NCBI GenBank assembly: GCA_047967505.1
Contig: CM106540.1
DNA from: Dipteris shenzhenensis
Taxonomy: Eukaryota > Polypodiophyta > Polypodiopsida > Gleicheniales
Strand: one strand, 5' to 3'
Length of the DNA: 64,000 nt
The notes under the pieces were generated by a model. The model saw only the letters and a program-made list of their open reading frames with translations, was not told the origin of the DNA and ran no database searches. Each line of letters begins with the position of its first letter. Positions within the stretch are counted from its first letter, which is position 1. Position numbers and translations under genes: made by a program. Positions 1-9,000 of this stretch are shown piece after piece.

Positions 1-87
1 TAGTTGAGGAGTAGGAGGAGAATTCTTACATGACTTCACAACCTCAACAATTACGGCCTGCTTGCCAGGTCCCTCTAGAACTTGAAG

Positions 88-309
88 TTAGGCTTTTACT
101 TCTGCCAGCTTAAGCCTTAACTCTCTGACTGCTTGCTGCAAATGATAAATCTGTTCATGTTGTCCAATGATAGGTCGTTTGGACCCTTCTTGCTGGTAAT
201 TGCGTGCATACGGAGAGGGTGTCATGGCTGCAACTATAGAGTACCGAGTCCTAATGGTTGAGGTTGATGGAGTTAAGGGGGATTTGGAGGAGAGGGTAGG
301 CCATTCCAT
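88..309 (-). other. Short ORF, possible retrotransposon gag remnant
   Basis: An open frame of 73 codons on the minus strand. Its C-terminal part reads as an amphipathic, coiled-coil-like segment rich in Q, E, R and L (roughly residues 50-73). The frame stops near position 88, and the sequence up to the window edge gives no recognisable domain. It could be the start of a retroelement gag or chance coding. No family is recognised. Confidence 0.2.
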
Positions 310-410
310 GTTGTGTTTTTAGAGGATGAGTTTGGGAATGTTCCTGGATTCATCTAGGTATATATAGGCCATTCCATATTGGCTATTTCTTTAGAATTCC
401 CTAGCTGAAC

Positions 411-455
411 CTAACCCCCGAGTTGGGCTTGGGGTTTAGCCCAACTCGGGGTTAG
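411..455. repeat. Near-perfect hairpin
   Basis: Arms at 411-429 and 438-455 are reverse complements except for one extra C in the run of Cs, around an 8-nt loop (TGGGGTTT). The core of the left arm is CGAGTTGGGCT. It could be the end of a small inverted-repeat element or a cruciform-forming site. No terminator role is claimed. Confidence 0.6.
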
Positions 456-598
456 AGACCCTAGGAGCTTGCTGCGGGAAAGTATGGGGCTATACGGAGA
501 ATGTACGAGGGGTTGTACGTAGGTCTATACGGAGTTCTACGGCAGACTGTACAGATAGGGGTTGTACGCGTGTACGGCAGGATGTACAGAGGGGTATT

Positions 599-688
599 GT
601 ATGGAGTTGTAAAGCGGGTGAGAGAGAGAGAGAGCTATACGATGTATGGAGTTGTAAAGCGGGTGAGAGAGAGAGAGAGCTGTACGAT
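599..688. repeat. 45-bp tandem duplication (2 copies)
   Basis: Units 599-643 and 644-688 differ at one base. Each holds a short GA run inside GTATGGAGTTGTAAAGCGGG. The flanks also carry loosely repeated GTACGG/GTACAG words, so the local sequence seems to have grown by slippage. Confidence 0.75.
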
Positions 689-747
689 GTATTGACGACA
701 GGCAATGGGTGACAGGCTGTGGTACAGAGGTACGGACAACGGGCTAT

Positions 748-751
<4 letters not shown>

Positions 752-796
<45 letters not shown>
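752..796. repeat. (GA)n microsatellite
   Basis: An uninterrupted GA dinucleotide run of about 22 units. Read on the other strand it creates a spurious Leu-Ser-repeat ORF. Confidence 0.9.
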
Positions 797-799
<3 letters not shown>

Positions 800-1179
800 A
801 TGTCCGCAGGAGGCCTCTTGGGCCTATGGGACAAAGTACGGAATTAAGTAACTCACACAGACTGTTGTGAGCCGGGGCAAAGGGTTCACTAAGGCACTTG
901 TTGAGTACTAAAATGCTATACTAGTACAAAATAGCAAAAAAAGTAACAAAATAGCATGAGGGTGGCATGAAAATATAAAGTACTCAGAGCTAGAGTCCCA
1001 AGCACATGAACTGGCTCCACGTATCCAGGCGACATGGTGGCTCTCTGAGGAGATGCAAAGAGCTCACGTATTTGCATTTGTCGGGCTGTCTCCCATGGTG
1101 GTGGAGGGCGTGTTCTCCCCGATCTCTGGATCCGATGGGCTATGTCTGGTGTTAAAAGTTATTGACCACTAGAAACCAT

Positions 1180-3020
1180 TTTTCCCAGAAATTGGTGCAA
1201 ATGGCATTATGGTAGGGACGGTTCTTCTCCAAGAGGGAAGGCCAAAAGCCTTTGAAAGCAAGAAGCTCTCTCCCTCTTAACGTAATTGGCTAACTTACGA
1301 ACAAGAGCCGTACGTTGTTATTCATGCTTTGAAAGCATGGAGGTATTACTTGTATGGTTTAGAATTTTATGTGGATGTGGACCACGAAATTCTGAAGTAC
1401 TATGTAAGCAGCCTAACTTGAGTGGCGGCCAAGTTAGATGGTCAGAGCTCATGCAGGACTTTAATATGAAGATTCGGTACCGAAGAGTAAAGGAGAATAA
1501 GGTTCTTGATGTGTTGTTACACATTATGCATAATATGAGTTTCACGGTATTAGAGTGTGCTCTAGTGTCCGAGATTAGGGAAACTAAAAAAGTGGATAAG
1601 TTTATCAGGGCCTTTGGCCTAAGGCTAATGTGATCAAACCTAAGGAAATAGATGACTTGGCATCTAGAAAAGACCAAACTCATGCAAGATAAATCATAGC
1701 GGATCATATGCTAAAACATAATGGCAAGGTAGTTGTACCTAGTAAAAAATGATATCAGATAGAGGGTCATACAACAATGCCATGATAGCCCATGTGCAAG
1801 ACATCTAAGTGTTGAGAAAACGTATGACCTCGTGAAGTGAATTTTATTTTGGCCAAAGATGAAAAAGCATATTCATGCGGATAAAGCCACCTAGCCTTTT
1901 GTAACCCTTGGAGATACCATCAAGCAGATGGGAGAGCATTTCCATGGACTTTATAGTTGATCTGCCTATGATACAAGGAGGATATAATTCTACCCTTGTG
2001 ATGGTCAACCATCTTATCAAGATGGCTCACTTTATTTTGACTAGGGAGTCTATTAGTTCCTCGCAAGTGGCGCATTTGTTTGTTAGTCATATATTTCATC
2101 TGCATGGGCTACCTAGGTCCATAGTTTCAGACAAGGATGCAAATTTACCAGTCATTTTTCGACTGCGATGTTTGAGGCACTAAGGACTGAGTTTGGAATG
2201 AGTAGTGGAATCAACCTAAAATAGGTGGTCGTGGAGAGAGTCAACTAGGCTTTAGAAGACATGTTGAGAGCACATGTATTAATTAGGAGAGATACATGGA
2301 ACAAGTGGTTGCCATTGTTGGAGTTTTGCCTACAATGATAGAAAAAACTTCCTCTAAAGGAATGAGTCTGTTCGAGCTGAATTATGGTCTGCCTAGTGCC
2401 ACGAACTTTCTAAGGCAATACCTCATAAAGTTCAGATGTGGGAGATGATAGCACTTACAAGAGGTAACATCCGACAAGCTATGGATAGAGGTAAGATATA
2501 TGCAGATGAAAATAGATATTTTTGAGAGTTTGAGAAAGATATATGTAGATGAAAACAGATATTTTTGAGAGTTTGAGAAAGGGCAAAAAGTTTTTCTCGG
2601 AGTTCCTTCACACTCCAAGTCTTTAACTGCAAGAGAGTGTGTTAAGTTGTCGCCTTGATATTGTGGGCCGTGGTGAATTCTAAAAAGAATAGGCAAGGTG
2701 GCCTATAGATTGGAATTACCACATGGTTGTAAGGTGCACCCAATGTTTCATGTTTTTTGTTTAAAATGGTGCACCCACGCGACTCAGTAATCGAGTGTTG
2801 TTTTGTTTCAAGAGATAGAGGATAATGCAAGGTGCAAACCAACAAGAGTCCTAGACCAAGAACAATGCAACTGTGCATTCAGAAGATACCCACCGTGTTG
2901 GTTGTGTGTCATGGTTTACCTCTATCTGAGGCGAATTCAAATGTGGAGAGCATTCCCAGATATCATCATCGAGATGATGATGCTTGAAGAGGGGAGGAAT
3001 ATTATCCTCAAGCTGAGGTA
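1180..3020 (+). pseudogene. Ty3/gypsy (chromodomain-type) pol remnant
   Basis: Frameshifted and stop-containing remnant of a Ty3/gypsy polyprotein. The order is RNase H (about 1,200-1,530: LLQEGRPKAFESKKL, then VIHALKAWRYYLYG, then DHEILKYY), integrase core (about 1,905-2,200: SMDFIVDLP with the first catalytic Asp, later HLHGLPRSIVSDKD with the second), and the region after the integrase (about 2,590-2,780: [19 protein letters not shown]). A chromodomain-like tail follows (about 2,830-3,000: a VLDQE-type start, then HGLPLSEA in another frame). Protease and reverse transcriptase are not seen. A purine run near 2,983-2,999 could be the polypurine tract, but no LTR was delimited. The domain order is that of plant chromoviruses. 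The copy is dead. Confidence 0.8.
2495..2580. repeat. 43-bp tandem duplication inside the gypsy remnant
   Basis: Units 2495-2537 and 2538-2580 differ at two positions. The duplication lies between the integrase and chromodomain regions of the gypsy remnant. 43 is not a multiple of three, so it also breaks the frame. Confidence 0.8.
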
Positions 3021-4386
3021 ACATGATGTCTGAAAAGTCACCCGGCATTTTCCCTTTAAAGGACGGACAATAGTAAATAATCTGCATTGCGTTTTCTGTT
3101 TATGGTCAAAGGGATTTAATGTCAAGGTCCTTGATGAGGGTGATTTGCATGGCCAGGAAAGTCTAAAGGGTTCGAAAACGTGAGTTTGTGCTGTATTTGT
3201 GATGTAGAGCGAGGCTGGTTAGCAAATTTGTTAAATCACTCGTGATTCTCCTTCTTGTTTTTGGAATCGTTGGGTCTCTTTCATCCTGTAGAGGAATTGC
3301 TATCTAAAAAGCGCCAATTGTTGCAGTGAGGACACCCCCATGCTTGCTGAATGTGCACCTACCATAGATTGTGACCCAAAGGATTTCCCCCTATGTCATG
3401 AATGAGAAGGGGGCATCAAGGGTGTATTGGTATGGGGGACATGATCAGCGTAGATGCCATGAAAGTGAAACCATTCAGTGGCCCATGCTTACCGGCACTT
3501 CTCATCCCCATTAGCTGCAAACTGCATGGACAATGAAAGATTTCTCCATGGCAATTTGTCTTTCCTTATTAGTGTTGCCATAATGTCCCGACAAGTGAGG
3601 TGGTGATTGCCCTTCTTTTATAGGAGCTGATTGCTGTAGTGCCTGACCTTGCTAGTCTGTAATCCTTACAGACTAGGCCATCTGGCCCCCTTTTCCCGAC
3701 CAGGTAGAAAATGAAATAAGAATTGAAGTTCTATATCTCTCACTCCCCAAAGCCAGGTTGTCCCCAGACACTTTTGATAGAGATTTTCTTCAATCTTCCA
3801 ACTTGATCCGCTTGAGTTAGTGCCACAAATTTCACAGGAAGCTTCCCAAAGCCACCCCCCCTTATAATTTATCTAAAGCAGGTGCAGCTTCAATAACACG
3901 TGTGTCTATAAAGTTGTTGAATGCTTGAAACAATTTTAGATTGTAATTTCAGTGGGTTTATAAATTTGAATGCAGAGTTATGTGTTTTATATGTGTGTGC
4001 ACGCATGCATGTATGTATGTATGTATGTGCATAACCCCCCAATCCCTCCTCTTTATACCCACGTACACATACGTGCATGTGTGTGATGTGGCAGAGAGCA
4101 TACAGTTCCAAGGCCTCAACCCACTTGAAAAGTGATGATCTTAATGTCGTTTTCCTGCAAGGCTCCGAGCATAAAGCCTTAGAATTAATGGGCACTTGCT
4201 TTGCATACAGTTTGAACCATCGTTGGGACCCTTGAGCTTGCAATTTAGTCACCTGTAAGATGGAAAATAACATTGATTATGTAAGGTTCTAACATTCAAG
4301 AAGTTTATGCATCCATTGCGCTATGTAACCTTTGCTTATTGACCTAGTAGTTGTTCCTTACGTACTTCTAATGTCATTTTGTTCAG
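3021..4386. other. Unassigned stretch upstream of the first visible folate-gene exon
   Basis: No coding family recognised on either strand. It contains a (GTAT)n run at about 4,003-4,030 and a pyrimidine-rich stretch ending in CAG at 4,386, which is the acceptor of the first visible exon. If the folate gene is intact, at least the right-hand part is intron. The motifs expected from the upstream FolC exons (P-loop of the GTKGKGS type) were looked for and not found. Confidence 0.5.
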
Positions 4387-4486
4387 AATTTGGAAAAATC
4401 ATCTGTTCAGCTACGTTTGATTGGTCAGCATCAGTTGGACAATGCCATGACAGCTATCTGCACAATATTGTGCCTTCGTGACCAAG
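4387..4486 (+). CDS. DHFS: Folate-gene exon (first visible)
   Basis: Acceptor TTGTTCAG at 4379-4386 and donor AAG|GTAAGC at 4487. It encodes the GQHQLDNA motif and ends after CLRDQ, with the first base of a Gly codon that the next exon completes. Confidence 0.85.
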
Positions 4487-6036
4487 GTAAGCCATGCAGT
4501 ATGCTTTTTAGAACTATTTTAGTAATTTTCTTCTTGCAGGCAAGTTCTAAGGAATTTGTTTCAATTAGATAATACTTTGAACGATGTGATTACGCATGTT
4601 AGCTTCTTCATGCAATAACCGATAGTTGAGACTTGGTTTTGTTAAAAGCTACAAGAAAAATCTATGGACATTTTAGTTTCATGTTACATATAAAAAGGAT
4701 TTAAGTTGTAAGATCTGATATATTGGTCTTATGAGGGTGTGTGTGTGTGGAGAGTTTTGCTTATCTGAATAAAAACTTCTTCTCTTTTGCTGATGTTGTC
4801 ATGATGGTCCCCACATACTGAGTTTTCTTTGTTCATCAACATGGCCTTTCGCTTGGAGGTTCTATGCGAGTGAGCTTTTCCTTGAATGGAAACAAAAGCA
4901 GAAAGTTATTTTTTTCCTGATGAATTTCTCTATCACAAGAAAACTGCATCTGTCATGTATGCAATCTTCTCTGTATTTTTTTTCTTAAATGTGTTTTCCA
5001 ATATTTTAAAATGTTCCGAGTTTGGAAATATACTCATGCAAGTATCTTGATGTATCTACTTAACATGCATTTTTGGACAGTGAAAATGGCAGGTAGGCTT
5101 GAGAGGAGTGGAAAAGTGAATTCTTTTGGAGTCTTTGATGATATATTGGCTTTTAGACTTGTCGCGTTGCACTTTGTTACATCTATAATCTGACCCCAAA
5201 AGAGAGTAATCTGTGTGTGTGTGTGCATGCACGTGTGTTTGTGTGTGTTTTTGGAAGTGTACATTTGACAATTTCCATAGGTGGAGATAGACCTTGTGGT
5301 TTCAAGGGGGTGAAGATTGGCATCATCAAACAAAATCTTGGCTGGTAAATGGCTCCCTTTCTAACTTGTGCTTTAAAGTTTTCGATTTTTTGTATTTTGC
5401 AAGGTTGGAGAATAAAAGAGAGTGCAATATGGTCTGGATTGGAACAAACTATTGTGCCAGGGAGGTTCCAAATTGTACCTAAGGTAGAAGCTCTTCGATT
5501 GGGCTGCGGACATTCAACATTGGTGCTTGATGGAGGCAAGTTTCGACACTAAGAATTATGTAATGGAAACTTTGTAACCAGATTTAGGATTCCGAGATAT
5601 TCACTTGTCTAACTGGAATTTTAGGGAAATTGTCTCAGGCAATGTTGAGACCTGCTCAAGTTTCTTACATGGACCTTGAAAATGATGTATCTTTAATTTG
5701 CACGTGTTCATTTGTTATTTTCTTGCAGCACATACTGCGGGTTCTGCAAAAGCACTGGCAGAAACTCTCAAGATGGTGTTTCCCAGGCATCCTGTGGCAC
5801 TGGTTGTGGCAATGGCTTCTGATAAAGATCATTATGAGTTCTCATCACAGTTGCTTTTGGGTATGTTCATGTCACCAACTTTTCTTTGTCAGATATTAGA
5901 GGACCTTCTGCCCGGGATTTCTAAATATTTGGATTGAAGATTAAGTATATTGCATGTCAAATTCCTTTTATGCTTTTGATAGGATGGAATCTGTAAATTG
6001 ATCCAGGAAAAAGGGTACTCTCTCTCTCTCTCTCAT

Positions 6037-6070
<34 letters not shown>

Positions 6071-9000
6071 ACCATTTTTGGGGGTGAAATCCATATGTAT
6101 TATATTACAAGAAACTTTGAAACTGTCCCCTAAAAAAGAGGGGACAAGTAGTTACAACATCAAAAGATCTCATTATAGGACAAAAGAGCATGATAATCCA
6201 GATCCGGTGCATGAAGGCAGTCAAAGAATGATTGCCGTAGAGAAGCACCAAAGAAATGATACTTAGACAAGGCAGGGTCACGAAAGACTATATAATTATG
6301 GCCTTTCATAGGGTCCATATTGTCAAAAAACGGAACCAATGAAAGAAAAGATCAAATCCCTTCCTAACAAGATGAACACCAAAGATCCAGAACAGCTTGC
6401 CAAAGTTAGATGTAGGGAAACGAGCTGTCAGTCATTGTTGAAGCATAAAGAGGAAATCACGAGAATCCGAGCAATGCCAAAACAAGTGAGGCATAGATTC
6501 CTGCAAGGATAGACATCAGCAACAAATAGCAGGAGCAATGCGACGGTGCCAATAGCTGTCACACGGAAGAACCCCAAGGAGAACTCTCCAAAAGAAAACC
6601 TGCTGACGAAGTTGAAGTTTGCAATCCCAAATTCGGCTCAAATGTTTCCTCCACCAACGAGGAAAACATGTCATAGACCAAACCCGATTTGTTGTTGGAC
6701 TACTAGTTTGTCTAGGTTAGATTTGAAGGGGGTTGGTAGAATCACAGCCCGTGTTGCTAGTTTGGAGACTTATCTTGAGCTATGGCATTGTGATCTCGCC
6801 TTTGATCATGGTGCAATGTATGGAGGTTTTCTTCTTCGCTAAGTTTCATCGTGATGATCAGCATATGGCGAGATATGCTTTACCGAACCTTCAAAGGCGT
6901 TATATATGATTCTATGGCTCGATGCAGAGAGCACGACCTGTGTTATCAAGATGTATTTCTAATTGTTTCTCTAGAATATAGTGGCTTGTTATATTTCGTT
7001 TCATCTCTTGCAGTTGTTATTTTATGTTTGAGTGTAATAGGTTTAACAATTGGTATCAGAGCAGGCCTTCTGACGGGCTCAGAGATTTTGCAGTCTCCTT
7101 TCATGAGAACTTCTTGTCTGCATGCGAGGTCTGAAGAGCATTTCATTTGAGGGAAAAATCGTGCAATGGAATTGAAGTTTGAGAAAATGAAGTTGACAAC
7201 GTATACCGGTGCCAATGTTCCGATGTTCCGTCGTGGCAGCTGATGGTGCGTTTGTATATGATGGAGAAGGGACTCTAGCATGTGGTTTCTGGCATGGAAA
7301 AAGAAGATTCAGACAATGCCCTGTAGTGAGAGGATCAAAATCAATGGGCCCTTGGCATCCTAGGGAGAGCACTTGGAATTCAATACAGTCACCACCTTGA
7401 CCTGACAACAAGCGCTGCTAAGAACCTGGTAGCAATCGAAACTCTTTTTGGTGAACGCCTCAGTCTTGTTGAAGCAAAAGTTTTTCAGTTTGAAGATGGA
7501 GGAGAACGTCACTCTTGGAGAGCACGAGTCGGATGAGGGCAATCCTGAGGCAATTGTTTGATCTTCGTGTCAAAGTGGAAGATGACGATATTAAGGCAGT
7601 TCTTCTCGTATGATGGGATTGTCAAAATCCTTCGAGTCAACAGTGAGATCTCTATGAATGAAATGGTTGCGACTGTACTGGATGACGAGCGACGCCAAAA
7701 GTTAGATGGAGGATTCGGTCTAGGGCATGCTTATCTTGTGAAGGACTTGACGTGCAGCAAAGGCAAGAAGGACTTGATGTGCGGATACTGTGGAAAGCCT
7801 GGACACAAAAGAGAGATGACACCGAGAAAAAGAACAAGGAAGCTGCCCATGCACTGATAGAGGAATTTGCAGGGATATGCGTCGTCGATGACGCAAACTA
7901 TGAGGACTTATGCTTTCTAAAAGCACATGCTGCTCTAGCAGCCAATAAACTAGAATAATACAGACTTGTATTGCAAAAAATACCCTGTAGGATTGAGGTA
8001 GAGTGTCGTTTGTCAGTTTTTGGTGTCGCTATTTTAGTTCGTTTGTTCCTATTTGATTAGCCGTGAACATTTTGAGTAGGATGTCTTTGATAGTTCCACT
8101 TTGTTTTGTGGAAGCATTTGGTATCCTCTCGGTTCAATTCTGCATCGAATTTGGAACAAGGCTCTTTGTCTTGGGCCCTTGTCAGTTTGTTGACAGCAGG
8201 ATTTTCGCATGACTAACCAGAGATCACCCATTGTCAGTTTGAGGGGGGTGTTGGAGACAAACTTTGATTGGGTTAGTAGTTTGTCTAGGTTAGGTTTGAA
8301 GGGGGTTGGTAGAATCACAGCCATGTGGCATGTTGCATGTTTGGAGAATTATCTCGAGCTGCACCGAACCTTCAAAGGCATTATATATGATTCTATGGCT
8401 CGATGCAGAGAGCACGACCTGTGTTATCAAGATGTAGTTCTCAGTGTTTCTCTGGAATATAGTGGCTTGTTATATTTTGTTTCATTTCATGCAGCTGTTA
8501 TCTTATGTTTGAGTGCAATAGGTTTAACATTTGCATGGTTTGACACCCATGAAGGAGGTTGCAAAACCTTATAGAGTCAATTGTAACATCTGCCAAAGGA
8601 AATGATGGGTCATCTGAGTGAGTATCCAGTAATCAGTAGTCTCAAGACCCTCGTGGTGGAGCGGCAACTAGCTTTTAGCTTCAAGCAACAACTAGCTCGT
8701 GACGATGGAGCAGTCTATATATTGGATTGTGAGTTAACTGTGTGTTGGTTCTTCTCTATGTAGATGTGAAGGGCTAGTGTAGCTCTTGGCATGTCTTGCA
8801 ACTCTTGGAGCGCCTGTGGTGGTCCTTGAGCGTGTGTCGCTCCTTTTGTTCAAGAGTTTATAGTGTTTGAGCTGCGTGTATTGCAGCAAGTCTCTCCAGG
8901 CCTATGTGGCGACAGGGTTTGTGTTGGTATCTATCATTTTATGTAGCAGCTTTGTTGTTTTCTTATGTCAGGAGCCTTTGTGGCTGTGTCCATCTATCAC

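Larger units (their letters stand above)
6693..8529 (+). mobile_element. Non-autonomous, gag-only LTR retrotransposon (TR-GAG type)
   Basis: A complete small LTR element. The 5' LTR (6693-7048) and 3' LTR (8249-8529) both start TGTTGGA and end GTTTAACA. A primer-binding site (7051-7062) follows the 5' LTR and a polypurine tract (8241-8248) precedes the 3' LTR. The interior encodes only a decayed gag with one zinc knuckle; no protease, integrase, reverse transcriptase or RNase H is seen. Flanks are TTTGT (6688-6692) and TTTGC (8530-8534), a target-site duplication with one mismatch. The LTRs differ by point changes, by about 15 bp missing near the start of the 5' copy and by about 90 bp missing inside the 3' copy, so the insertion is old. 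It splits a LINE fragment inside the folate-gene intron. Confidence 0.85.

Noticed and set aside
490-834. 114-codon minus-strand ORF rich in Leu-Ser
   Set aside because: It is made by the GA microsatellite and tandem repeat; no domain and no support for translation.
3890-4273. 127-codon minus-strand ORF next to the folate-gene exon
   Set aside because: Low-complexity His/Thr tail from a GT/TG repeat, no family recognised. Its N-terminal half looks mildly protein-like but cannot be supported.
8600-8742. Alternative start of the second LTR element near 8,640 (ACCCTCGTGGTGGAG against ACCCTCGTAGGGGAG)
   Set aside because: The match is short and would require a large internal deletion in the 3' LTR; TGTTGG at 8,743 was preferred, with stated uncertainty.
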